This document shows positions 1 through 11,172 of a stretch of 64,000 bases of DNA, piece by piece; the stretch's first letter is position 1; every line of letters begins with the position of its first letter. The notes beneath the pieces were generated by a model that did not search any database, was not told where the DNA came from, and saw only the letters and a program-made list of their open reading frames with translations. The stretch is from the NCBI GenBank assembly GCA_025266875.1, contig JALLLT010000051.1, positions 124,001 through 188,000 of the forward strand, given 5' to 3'. The stretch comes from Fennellomyces sp. T-0311 (lineage: Eukaryota; Mucoromycota; Mucoromycetes; Mucorales; Lichtheimiaceae). The position numbers were made by a program, and so were the translations under genes.

Positions 1-181
1 CGAAATTGAGCATCGCAACGGCGAATCCACCAAGTACCACCGTAAAGTTGAGCCATGATAAGAAAGTTCGTTCGTTGGCAAAGTAGACTTTGGGTTCGAC
101 TCGTACTGGTACCGCAATGCGCTTGTTTCTGCTTGGGTCCAGCGAGGAGGGTCCAGCATTCGAGGAAGACGCTGATGCCAT
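1..181 (-). CDS. VTC1: Vacuolar transporter chaperone 1 (5' part, cut by window edge)
   Basis: The reverse strand from an ATG at 181 to the window edge encodes 60 residues matching the start of Vtc1, the small three-helix subunit of the VTC complex that makes polyphosphate and moves it into the vacuole. Visible are a Ser/Pro-rich N-terminus, the conserved block [20 protein letters not shown] and the start of the first membrane helix ([17 protein letters not shown]). The [19 protein letters not shown] block is diagnostic of the VTC transmembrane domain. The start is chosen because family members have a similar short leader before this block. No intron is seen in this part. The rest lies outside the window. 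An AT-rich stretch with a TATA-like run (371-380) lies about 190 bp upstream. Confidence 0.87.
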   Translation of the reverse strand, partial: MASASSSNAGPSSLDPSRNKRIAVPVRVEPKVYFANERTFLSWLNFTVVLGGFAVAMLNF

Positions 182-1889
182 AGTAAGGAAGGCAAATGGG
201 CATTTTTTTGAGTTTGACACTTTTTGCAGATCAGATTCGGTGAGACAGGAATCTGAGACCGGCTCAAATACGCTTGGAATCGGTTGATGTTGTACGCCTT
301 CCAGACACAAGTAGTGTTGTTACGAATTCCCCCTGATGTCGGAACAATTTGCGAGAGGGTTCTGTTGTCGATTTATAATCAAAAACTTTAATTCCTAGCT
401 ACACCATATTGCAAAAGGGTATTGTGATGCTACTATATGCGTTAAATTACCATATGGTCTATAAATGGTATCATTCTCAAATCAAAGGAAGTTGGGATAC
501 CATTTCAGCATACTCCACACTTGTTCTCCAAAGTGTCAGAGATGCTAAAAGGATTGAATCGTCTAATCCTTTCATGCACGGCCCACCGTCAACCCGCCTC
601 AGCAACGTGTTTTGGTGGATCTCCCTGGTTGCACGAAAAGCCGACCAGGGTCAATAGGACCCCATCTTAATAGTCTAACCGAAACTGGACTGATGCACAT
701 CAATAAAGCGATATAAATATTGGTATATGCCCGGAGATTTATCCGCAATGCTTTTCTGAGGAACGAATATTTGTACTCATGAACTTCACGATAAGAAAAG
801 TAGATCTAGTTGCACTACACACGTATGCATGTAATCATGTAATCTTGATAAATTCGGCTAATATATCGGAAACATGCTTACTATCACGAACCTCAAAAAC
901 TTCCTAGCCACCCGCGCTTGCAATAAGCATAAGCACGTGACTTTACATAATATACCGTTTAAAAGAAGCACGACACGTGTGACGTCGATGGGGCGGAAAG
1001 ATCTAGATGCTGTACTAAGAGGCTCTTGAATGATATCAGAAGCCCACAGCATAAGAAAAATGGAATGAGAGCCGTGTAATGCAGTTCCTGAAGATCGCTC
1101 GCGGCAAAAACTATAAACGCGAGCTACCGAGCGTTCGAATATTCGAATCGCCTGATGCGCTAGAATGTAGCACACACTCCGACGCGCTTGCTTTCTTTCT
1201 GTCTGTCCAAAGTTAAATTTGCTTTATAGTGGCAATATCGGCAAAAAAAAGGTTTGATCAGATACCTACACCATATATTAGTATAAACGCCACGTCTTGA
1301 TGCGAGTGCTTTCGCCCTGACCTGTTATAGTTGCACATGATAAATGCAACTGTTTTTCACTGAGCATCTTTTCAAAGTGTATTATAAGCTATTATGATCG
1401 AAGCTCTGTTGAAAATCTGCAGTAAAATTTTCTGTGACATTCCGTTGCTTCAAATGAACGAGCCTTGTCATACGGTCCCTACCACTTTCAGAGATCCGAT
1501 AGAGGATGGTAGACATATTGCGTACATATGACCTAGGTCAATGGCCAAAACTAAGAGCATTTAGCAATAAACTACCAATGAGTCTATTTATAATCTCTTT
1601 GTGAGTAATTATCACTCCAATTCGTGAAACGGTCGGATGCTTTTATAATTTTAGAATAGACTTGAAATATGCATAGCATCTGGACAAAGACTTTCAATTG
1701 TCACATCTTTTCTATATCATAGGCACATACCAAACACCCAGGAAGAAGCACAGATGCTGTGGGAATAAACACTATCTGAATTAGGAAATGAACTAGTTCA
1801 CCACAAAACCATTTTACAGCTTGGAGTCAGTTTTGTTTCATTATATGATCCAAAAGATTCAAGCACATATTTATTATGGGAGCCACCCC
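182..1889. other. Intergenic, upstream of VTC1; no supported gene
   Basis: AT-rich, non-coding in character. The nearest 200-400 bases should hold the VTC1 promoter and 5' UTR. A reverse-strand reading frame of 105 codons at 858-1175 has no recognisable motif and no splice context, and I treat it as chance. Confidence 0.6.
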
Positions 1890-2180
1890 GCGCACAGAAA
1901 AAACGTTGGCACTCTAACATAATCCTGTCGTACTTTAATACTCATCCAATCAAAAGCACGCTTTCGTGAAGATTACGCGCACAGAATTCAGACCAAGCTG
2001 TTTCGTTACAAAGCGTCAAACAACTTGTATATATAAAAAGTGTTAAATACGCTATATCCCATTGCAGCCATAAAAAGCTGGGCTGTTTACGTCACATTAA
2101 ATTTGCATAACTTAACACCTTTGCACAAAATTGAACGAGACTCACAGAAAGGAACTGAGTAGCACTTTTCTGTGTGCGCA
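1890..2180 (+). repeat. Left inverted-repeat arm
   Basis: Pairs with the reverse complement of 2795-3087. The identical outer 30 bases, and long identical internal runs such as the one around the EcoRI-like GAATTC, show recent origin. Confidence 0.82.
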
Positions 2181-2794
2181 GTGATGGGTATAAAATAATA
2201 CATTAGAGAATTTCAGATCGCGTGGAAATTTTCATTTTGCACTTTGAATGAATACAGTTTTGGCAATAGAGGTAGATGCAAATGAAAAATGCATTAATAA
2301 ATTTCACTTAAATCCTGAAAGTAAGTGAAAACTTTTTCATTTTCACTTTCCATAGTGTGCAACATCGTAGCTCCATCTGAAGCGCTGTATAACTTACAAA
2401 ATATGATTCACAACGCATATAAGCAAATCCTGTTTTTTACTTTACTGTACCTTGTAAACCTTTTGAGAACAGGCACTATATAAAACGTGTCTAATGCTCA
2501 AGAATGAAATTTTCACTTTATGGGGTACCCTCAAAATGAAAATGCAAAATGATTTTTCCGGGCGATCTGAAATTCTGTATTGCAACTTTCATCGACCCTT
2601 ACTCTTAATTAGTGAATCTTTATATCTCCAACCTTGTACTTTTTTCTCACCCATGTCTACGCAGACAAGAAAAGTACCACTCAACATCTCGCCTTATCAA
2701 CGCACGCACAGAAAAGATCATATACCAACTTCGCTAGATATCATCATGCGCATACGTAGAGAATACATCGTTACTTGTTATTTGTTAACCACCA

Positions 2795-3087
2795 TGCACA
2801 CAGAAAAGTGCTACTCCACTCCTTTCTGTGCGTCCCGGTCAATTTTGTGCAAAGGGGTTAAGTTATGCGAAGTTAATGTGACGTAAACAACCAAGGTTTT
2901 TATGGCTGCAATGAGATATATATAGCGTATTTAACACTTTTTATATATACAAGTTGTATGACACTTTGTAACGAAACAGCTTGGTCTGAATTCTGTGCGC
3001 GTAATCTCCACGGAGGCGTGCTTCTGATTGGATGAGTATTAAAGTACCACAAGATTATGTTAGAGTGCCAACGTTTTTTCTGTGCGC
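2795..3087 (-). repeat. Right inverted-repeat arm
   Basis: Reverse complement of the left arm with scattered substitutions and small indels (for example an extra TATA near 2925). Confidence 0.82.
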
Positions 3088-6000
3088 ATGGTCGTTTCTT
3101 CTGTGCGCGAGGTAGTTCCCTATCAGAGTTATCTCACAGTACTCACCCGAAGAATTAATAAAGCGTACTAGGTACTGTAAAGGGCTATCCAATGGCTCTT
3201 AATCTCATGATCGAGTCAGATGTTTGACTGCCTGCTTTAGCCACAGTGTGTTGTGGGGTTGATATAATAGTAAGGTGAGGCAATAAAGACGAATCCTTTG
3301 AGACACATATTTATTTCTGAAAATCAGAACAACTTGCTATCTATTATTACGATGGTTCTTTTATACTCGATCGCTTCCCTCGATTCATACGACAGATTTG
3401 CATCATAAATTCTCTTAGTATTTCTCTTAGTACTTCTTAGTACTTCTTAGTGTCTCTTAGTGTCTTTTAGTACGATCGAAGTAACGGAGTATTGACAGAT
3501 CAACGCTAACAGATTTGGTAACACGTAGGTGACGTATTCTCGATTTGGACTTCTTTATCGGACTTAGTTCTTGGACACCACGCACAGTGATTTTCAATTG
3601 CCCAAAGAAAGAAAAACAGTGCGCTCCAACCCATTGCATGTGATGAATGCAAGCACGTCCTGCTACCAGTTCAAAAAAAGCAGGCAAAGAACAAAGTAGG
3701 CCGGTGAAGTGAAACAAGGCACGCAATATTGTGTTGAAAATCTGTTCCCCTTTCCTACACGAGAGTGAAACCACCAAAGAGCTCGAAAAGATAGTCAGAG
3801 AGCTGAAAGACGCTGGTGTCCATAAGGTGACTACGAGGTTAGCAATAGCAGAATCCAAGCAAATAGAAGTAAAGCAGCTGCAACAGATCCTTGGGCAGGC
3901 GGGAAAAGTCTATCACCAAGACCCGGGAGAGATTTGGGGTGCATTGGCAAAGACAGGAAGAGAAGTTACAGTCGGATAACACTGCTCAAGATGACTTTTT
4001 TGCTTCACAAACCTAATTGAAGAGCTGCGTGAGAAAATCGCGAGCACAGCCATCCCAATTTCCGAAGGAGATCATGCCAGGGGAAACAATTAGCGGTTAC
4101 GAACATGTACCGAATAACAAGGAGACACGCTGCCTGGGTCGAGGTTTCGATTCAGAGAATTTTCGATTTGGTAACACACAGGAGTTTACGCGGAGTCCAC
4201 AAAAGGACAAGGTAAGTACATGAATAGCTTTGTAACAACCCATTGCGGCATATATATACCGTATGTCTACAATAAACTGCCCATAAAGCACTACAGCTTT
4301 CTTTTTACTGTGACAAGTGTCCATGCACCATTGCAGCGACGCCAGACCATATCTCTGAGTTGTCAGTAGTCGTTCGTACCATGACGGATGTACGAGCTAT
4401 AGCTTCAAAAAGATCATAAGGAAACTATGGTGAACATCGAAAAGGCGAAAAGATTTCCGCTTCTTGCTCTCACACTAGAATTTGTTATTCGGGCTGTAAG
4501 CTATGGCGCCGAGAAAGAAATACCAATGGCACTGCACTGACAGCTGGAATGGTGGAAAAACTGACTTTGTTCCCATTTCTGCCCTGTTTGTTTAGCTGCC
4601 TGTCCATCGGCAATTATGTACCCTCGTATTCCGAAGAATTTGTTGCAGGATCAACTGCTCATCATTATATGCAAGCAGCTGCAACAGTACACTGCAAATC
4701 AAGACAACGTACGGATTGCTGTTTGGATTCCTCACAAGGCCCGGATCGACTTTTTTCTAATTGACTTTTGAAATTATTGACAGGACAATCGGTTGTTTCC
4801 GATATGCGTTGATTACCATATTTCTATGCACCATGCGTATAAGAAAGTGGATCGCTACTAAAAGCTATTTTTTATATTTTTCAAACGTACGTCTGGTTGC
4901 CAAATGAAAAATATGCGATCTGTCAGATTCAAGCAAAAATACTAATAGCGCCAATGTATTAGTTAAGCAATAAATAATGCCTAAACCTTTTATATCACTA
5001 CATAAAATATTCCCTTCGGGCTAGGAGATCCTATATTGTGGCCGAGATCTGTTCACAATGATACGTAAGAAAAGTACTAGCCAGAGTTAGACTTGTAATG
5101 CCAAGTCATTCGTGGAATACGGTCCGTATATAAACCCTCACATTTCGCTATCAACGATACTATGCGACTTGTTAATCAGATATAGTAATGACTTGTCGCT
5201 TGATCTTTGCTTTCAATATTAGACATTTACCACGACCAACCTCTATGTAGCTCCACAAATTATCGTTACTGCCCAGGCTGCGTTTTACGAGCATCATTAC
5301 AAGTCCTGCACGCCCACAAAAGTGTTGATGAGGTTATGGCATGCTTTCGTCCGTGAGACTTAATCCCAACGTTTTCAAATAAATAGGTAAATGTCATGAT
5401 TACGAAACTTTGCGTATTACCCAAAGTTTAAGCTGAAAAAGGAGCAATTGAGTGCTGCAGTAATAGATCAGTTCATTATTCCGATTAGTCAAATGTTAAT
5501 CCTTTTCTGCAGTTAAATTCACATATCATTTTTAATACTACAGGAACCATGTAGAATTGCGATTACCCATCGCAATCTAAGTCATTACGTCTGTTAAGAA
5601 ACATTTCCGGGTTAACATCAATTCAGCTAATGCATATATCGTACTACATATGTATTGTGTATCCAAGGAAGATATTCCACTTGGTTATCGCCGCTGGACC
5701 AGCACTTGGAACATTGGCATAAATTTGTATGCTACGCGACAAGCATTGTATGCTAATCGTTTTGATAAATCAGTATGAAGCCCCAGAAAGGATAATAGTA
5801 TATCTTTTAGCAGCGTTCCGAGTTATATGAGGGGCCTGTATGCATATTAGGCAGGCCGACGGCTAACTTTTGTCTCGACAAGTAGAACCTGGAATGTCTC
5901 TTGCATACGTACTATTGTAAATGATATGATTTCTTCCCATAGATGATTTTCATCCTTTGTATAGTAATGAGGCTCAAATGGCGATATTTTATGCATTATA

Positions 6001-6760
6001 TAAACGATATTTCCTCATCAACAACACTAATACAGGTATTTCCATGACTTGAAAATATCTGTAGTGTAAAACTGGCCCATTAACATTGCTCCGTGTAACC
6101 CCCACACACAACCCCCGAATATCGAGCACTTTATGTTGCAATTTTTAGTCCATATATAATCCCTTTTAGCACTGTAAGTTCAGTGCTACGTAAAATACTT
6201 GTTTAGCACAAGGTATCAGTGTGTCATATAACGCAATGATCAGTCCGAGAGGTCGGTATGTTACCAGAATAGTTAGTAGAGACGTGCATAGTGTCCTTAA
6301 GCCTAGAAACCGTGCATAACACATAAGCAAGAAGTAAATTTAACACACCAAAGTATTACTTTGCACTTTTTTAGATTAGGATGTAATGCTGTAGCGTCTG
6401 TCGATTCAAAATCTTCACCGTGATAACATCGAAGCAAATTTCCAGCATCTGGTCCGCCTTAAATGATTATCCGAACACTAAACTAACATACTTCTCTCAT
6501 CGGTATGCAGCAGAACACGGCTAACGATATTATATAATACTGCGCTGTATGTTTTGAGAGTTGCGCAGCTACGGCAATGGGTCTTTACTAGTGTATACAT
6601 CGGGGTAATGAGAGGCTATTCGTGTTCGGAGAATTCCCATGGTTTCATAAACCAATGATATTCAATCAGCCACCGGTTTTGTATAACCTTGACTCATTTC
6701 GACTACTGGGCCGTTTGTTGTATCTCTTTGTCCCTTTGAATCTCGATAATAACGACCAAA
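3088..6760. other. Gene-poor stretch with possible retroelement trace
   Basis: At 3249 a TGTTGTGGGG start is followed by TATA/AATAAA-like signals. Downstream, the motif GATTTGGTAACAC occurs twice (3512-3524 and 4165-4177), reminiscent of a primer-binding region. A short forward frame at 3731-3979 (ELEKIVRELKDAGVHKV, charged, helical) could be a gag-like fragment. None of this is strong enough to name a family. From 4.8 to 6.7 kb I see only AT-rich sequence without coding signal. The TRP4 promoter should lie in the last few hundred bases. Confidence 0.3.
3411..3474. repeat. Short tandem repeat, CTTAGTA/CTTAGTG units
   Basis: Five to six degenerate 10-12 bp units of the form CTTAGTAYTT / CTTAGTGTCT in a row. 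It lies inside the possible LTR-like stretch. Confidence 0.7.
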
Positions 6761-8014
6761 ATGATGAACGTTGAAACCGAGTCCGGAAATATGAAAGCAC
6801 TCCTAAAGACGCTTGTATTTGACTCTGTCAAATTCACCCCTGACGATGCCGGCCAGGCGATCAATGAAATCATGCAAGGCAGCGCCACTGGAAGCCAAAT
6901 CTCTGCCTTCTTAGTTGGCTTGCGTTTGCAAGGAAAGGATTCCGATCCAGCGATTGTGGCTGCTTGTGCGAAAGCCATGCAGCGCCATGCACGACTCATT
7001 CCATACGATCACTACGAACATTTAGAAGGCAATATTATTGATATTGTCGGTACAGGCGGCGACGGTCACGATACATACAATGTCTCTACTACAGCTTCTA
7101 TCGTAGCAGCTGGTGCGGGCGCCAAAGTTGCAAAGGTTCGAATCATTCTTGCAGTAGAAGACAGAAAACTCACTGGTAGTATATAGCATGGTAACCGAGC
7201 GGCCTCATCCAAGTCGGGTTCAGCGGATATCATGGAGGCTCATGGTTGTCACATCAGCAAGGTGCAACCTGAACAAGTCCCGGCCGTTCTTGAAAAGACC
7301 AACTTTTGTTTCCTGTTCTCGCAAATCTACCATCCTGCGATGAAGCACGTTGCTGCACTGCGTAAGGAGATCGGTCTTCCCACAGTCTTTAACCTGCTCG
7401 GGCCCATGAGCAATCCTGCTCGACCATCTCGTGTGGTTGTCGGTGTGCACTCGCCACAGATCGGCGGTCTCATGGCCAACGCATTAAAGTTGACAGGTAT
7501 CAACGAGATTTTGGTTGTCTGTGGAGCCGAAAAGCTTGATGAGGTAACAGTGCGACATTGCTAGCGTTTGAATATCTGACTAAGTTACATATACAATGTC
7601 ATTTTAGATCAGTCCAGCGGGTGAAACCAACGTAAGTGTGGGAATATGCACGTCAAAAAACAAAAAAAAAGCTGACCTTGTTTACAGTACTGGCGCGTGC
7701 ACAACGGTGGCGAAGTTGTCACTGGTGTATTACATCCTACACGTGACTTTGGACTCAAAACACATCCGCTGGAGCAAGTCAAGGGAGGTGACGGCCATCA
7801 CAATGCAGAAATTCTGAAGCGACTCCTGAGTAATGAACTGCCTGAGGATGATCCCATTCTCGACTTTGTGCTTTTGAATGCATCGGCATTGTTGGTTGTG
7901 GCGGGTCTGGCAACCGATTTTAAGGATGGCGTTGCCAAGGCTCGCGAATCCATCCAGAGCGGCAAAGCAAATAAGGTCCTGGCGGCCTTCAGAGACATGA
8001 CGCAGGAATTCTAA
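6761..8014 (+). CDS. TRP4: Anthranilate phosphoribosyltransferase
   Basis: Catalyses transfer of phosphoribosyl from PRPP to anthranilate, the second step of tryptophan synthesis (trpD/TRP4 family). Exons 6761-7135, 7187-7543, 7608-7631 and 7688-8014 give 360 residues, a normal family length. Motifs include VGTGGDGHDTYNVST (PRPP/phosphate-binding glycine loop), AGAGAKVAKHGNRAASSKSG (second PRPP site, completed only after splicing exon 1 to 2), IYHPAMKHVAALRKEIGLPT and FNLLGPMSNPA. Exon 3 is only 24 nt and encodes ISPAGETN, and its flanking AG and GTAAGT sites are good. An in-frame second ATG at 6764 is an equally possible start. The gene converges on the unknown gene ending at 8132, with 117 bp between them. 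Confidence 0.93.
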
Positions 8015-8131
8015 ATTGTTTTTAATTTGAAAGAGACTGTAGATAATAACTTTATTGTTTTTGTGTTTCGCTAATGCAATGAAAAAGGAGATACCAGCAA
8101 AATGAATTATGTACATTGGAGCTATATTTAA

Positions 8132-9389
8132 TTAATGGTTACCACGTGTCTGGAGCAGTGCACCTAATAGGGCCGTGGTGGTTTCCCGGGCAGCCAGCAC
8201 GCTCGGCCCCGTCTCCTGGGCGCTGTTCGTGTCCATGGCAACATACCCGACTTCGTTCTGCAGCGATGCCATAAAGTCGTTGGCGCTGACCGGCGCTGGC
8301 GGGCCATACTTGATGCTCTCCAGCACGCCAGCGTCCAGCAGACTGGTTACACACAGAGCCACAGTGCGGTCTGTCAGGCCATAAATGTTCAAACAGCGAT
8401 CAGCAGCGGCGATCACAAGATCTTCGCTGTCCGTGTAAAAATAATCAGTGTTCTGGAATTAACCAAACAATCAGCACCGGTTACTAAAAAAAACTGGATG
8501 GCATGCAGAAAATAGCATACCTTGGCGCGATGCATATTGAGCAAATTGCTGATGCGGTCGTAATCTTGTGACGATGTACGGCCTCTAGCGTGCGATGGGT
8601 AAAAGATCGACAATGCTTCGTGCACTAATTAGATAAATGCTCTTGTGCGGCGCGGAGCACGAAAAAGCTTTTTTTTTTGTTACCTTGATCTGGTATAGCG
8701 GGAGTCTGGATCCAATCGATGCCAAGATTCCAATGCACTTGGCAATAGTCTGTGTTGCTGAACTGATTGCCGACCGTTGCATAGTGACATGCAACTGACA
8801 GCCTGGCCACAAGTTGGGAGTGAAATATGTCGTTAGGCACAGTGAATGCGGCGTAGAGCTCGACCGTGAGTCCGGGCGCAATGGCGTATTGCGTGTTGCG
8901 TGCCAGCTGTTGAGCCAGCAGGTGCGGTGGATGCAGCACGATATGCGCCTGGCTGATGGTTACGGAAGAAGTGTTTTCAACGACGAGCCGCAGCCAAACT
9001 CTATCCTCTGCAGGCCCTCGGATGCAGGCGGTGCAGGAGTGGATTAGAAAACATTCTTTGTCGTTGTCAGCTGCTGTTGTAACGTCGTCGTTCTCGGTGC
9101 CAGGGGCGTTTATTAAAGGTACCAATCCAGCCGGCGGTAAAATGCGTGGTTTCTGCTTTCGTGGCATAGTTTCCGTTGAGAACGCGTCCTGAAGCTCATA
9201 TTCCAACACGTTCCCAGAGTTCAAAAGTAGCTGCCGCTTCGTGTCAGCCTAATTTGCAACAAATGAGTGCGTTTGGAATGTGCCGCTCCATTGGTTGCAT
9301 ACCTTGCGTCTGGCCTGGCGTAACTGGGCGCGCGCGTGCAACAGGCGGTTGTTCAGCAGCTCGAGCGACTGGTCCAAGCCGTGGTTCAT
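8132..9389 (-). CDS. Uncharacterised protein, 358 residues, four exons
   Basis: Exons 9389-9303, 9248-8684, 8624-8521 and 8452-8132 join in frame with good GT-AG sites. The N-terminus (MNHGLDQSLELLNNRLLHAR, then AQLRQARRK) looks like a short coiled coil. The middle has a beta-rich stretch (residues about 80-190, e.g. VWLRLVVENTSSVTISQAHIVL) of the kind found in immunoglobulin-like or appendage folds. The C-terminal 100 residues are predicted helical (NIYGLTDRTVALCVTSLLDAG). I do not recognise the family. Codon use matches the neighbouring housekeeping genes, so it is very likely expressed. It diverges from the GDP-mannose pyrophosphorylase gene and converges on TRP4. Confidence 0.75.
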
Positions 9390-9637
9390 TCCTCGGAAGG
9401 GCAAACAGGGTTCACGGTTAGACTTGCAAGATATGAGCGGAGTAACCAAACTAGTGCGTTTGGGCGGGAGAAACAGATCATTGGTCGGGCACGGGAATGA
9501 TTTATAAAGGGAGCGACCTTGCTGCAAATTCAAAGCCTAACTCTCTCACTCACCTCTACTCTCCTTTCTCCATCTGCCCAGTAGCTTTTCCCCTTCTCAT
9601 CACCTGTCCTACCACATACCCGCGTACACAACTCAAA
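9390..9637. promoter_or_regulatory. Shared divergent promoter
   Basis: 248 bp separate the two divergent start codons. A TATA-like TTTATAAAGG at 9501-9510 lies about 130 bp before the GDP-mannose pyrophosphorylase ATG, followed by a CT-rich leader (9538-9600) typical of strongly expressed fungal genes. Confidence 0.6.
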
Positions 9638-11050
9638 ATGAAGGCTCTTATTCTTGTTGGAGGTACGTGCCTCATCGCCCGCCCGCATCATCCTGCCTTC
9701 GAGTGCTCATCATTTTATTCATCTAGGTTTTGGCACCCGTCTTCGTCCCCTCACACTCACTTTACCGAAGCCCCTGGTCGAGTTTGCCAACAAGCCCATG
9801 ATTCTGCACCAAATTGAGAACCTTGCCAAGGTATGTTTCCGTGCACTGTTGCCCACCGACGTGTTTGCCTAACCCTTCTGCTGTATAGGCTGGCGTTAAG
9901 GACATTGTCCTGGCTGTCAACTATCGCCCCGAGATCATGGTCGCCACGCTCAAGCAGTATGAGGAGGAGTTCGGTGTCACGATCACCTTCTCTGTCGAAA
10001 CCGAGCCCCTCGGCACGGCTGGTCCCTTGGCTCTTGCCCGCGATATCCTGGGCAAGGACGATAGCCCTTTCTTTGTCTTGAACAGCGATATCATTTGCGA
10101 CTATCCATTCGAGCAGCTCCGAGATTTCCACCTTGCCCATGGCAACGAAGGCACTATTGTGGTATGTAGTCTGGGAGCGTGATAAAGTGCTGGTAGGGAG
10201 GTTACTGATTGATGTGATTGTTGCTAGGTTACCAAAGTCGACGACCCATCAAAGTACGGCGTTATTGTCAATCAGACTGACAGCAGCCGAATCGCACGCT
10301 TCGTTGAAAAGCCCAAGGAATTTATCAGCAACAAAATCAATGCTGGTATCTATGTACTGAGCCCCAAAGTTTTGGATCGCATCGAGGTATGTGCTGGATG
10401 ACCGGTTCTTTGGAGGTGTGTTACTAAAAGTGTGGTATTTGCGCAGTTGAAACCCACCTCAATTGAGAAGGAAGTGTTCCCCTATATTGCGCAGGACGGT
10501 GAACTGCACACATTCGACTTGGAAGGCTTTTGGATGGACGTTGGCCAGCCCAAGGACTTTTTGACCGGCACTTGCTTGTATCTCAGCCACTTGTCCAAGA
10601 AGAGCCCACAAGAACTCGCTAACCCCACCTTGGACTATGTACACAAGGGTAATGTGATGGTGCACCCCACCGCCAAAATTGGCAAGGACTGCCGTATCGG
10701 TCCCAACGTGGTCATCGGCCCCAACGTGGTGATTGGCGACGGTGTACGTCTCCAGCGCTGTGTCGTGTTGCAGGGAGCCAAGGTCAAGGACTATGCGTGG
10801 GTTCAATCGAGCATCATCGGATGGCACTCTTCCGTCGGCCGTTGGGTAAGCAAACGATGAAAGCTATTTTTAGTTGCGTGCAAAATAACTGACCTTCATT
10901 TTTTTTTTGCGGTGCTAGTCACGATTGGAAGGCTGCTCTGTGCTCGGTGACGACGTGACCATCAACGACGAGATCTACGTCAATGGTGGCTCCATCCTGC
11001 CACACAAGGGCATCTCATCCAACATTACTGAACCACAGATTATCATGTAA
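9638..11050 (+). CDS. MPG1: Mannose-1-phosphate guanylyltransferase (GDP-mannose pyrophosphorylase)
   Basis: Makes GDP-mannose from mannose-1-phosphate and GTP for glycosylation and cell-wall mannan. Exons 9638-9662, 9727-9830, 9889-10161, 10228-10386, 10447-10845 and 10919-11050 give 363 residues, the usual length (yeast PSA1/VIG9 is 361). The nucleotidyltransferase signature [19 protein letters not shown] is split by intron 1. FVEKP is seen as RFVEKPKEF, and the active-site region as [14 protein letters not shown]. The left-handed beta-helix hexapeptide repeats are [19 protein letters not shown] and following. The C-terminus EPQIIM is the family-typical end. Its end lies 122 bp from the end of the convergent Aurora kinase gene. 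Confidence 0.95.
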
Positions 11051-11172
11051 ATAAGCGTATAAAATGATCCCCCCTTCCCTCTTGTCTTTTTCCATCCGAG
11101 ACTATATACACCATTTTTTTATTTTTACTGCAAGTTCTTTGAATGAGCCATAATTATATCTGACATTTGCCA

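Larger units (their letters stand above)
1890..3087. mobile_element. Foldback / long-TIR non-autonomous element
   Basis: Two arms of about 290 bp, 1890-2180 and 2795-3087, are inverted copies of each other at roughly 90 percent identity by eye, both starting GCGCACAGAAAAAACGTTGG at the outer end. Similarity continues more weakly inward (around 2209-2250 against 2540-2580). The centre has no coding sequence. GCGCACAGAAWW-type motifs recur inside the arms, and a further copy lies just outside the right end (3101-3109). This is the structure of a foldback or MITE-like DNA transposon mobilised in trans. I do not see a convincing target-site duplication, so the exact ends are uncertain by some 20 bp on the right. 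Confidence 0.8.

Noticed and set aside
90..110. GGTTCGACTC resembling a tRNA B box
   Set aside because: It is the antisense of VTC1 coding sequence (PVRVEPK); no A box or cloverleaf around it. I found no tRNA or rRNA gene in the window.
858..1175. Reverse frame of 105 codons upstream of VTC1
   Set aside because: No motif, no codon bias, no splice context.
2494..2886. Forward frame of 130 codons inside the foldback element
   Set aside because: It spans the right arm boundary, has no motif, and the matching left arm has no equivalent frame, so it is chance.
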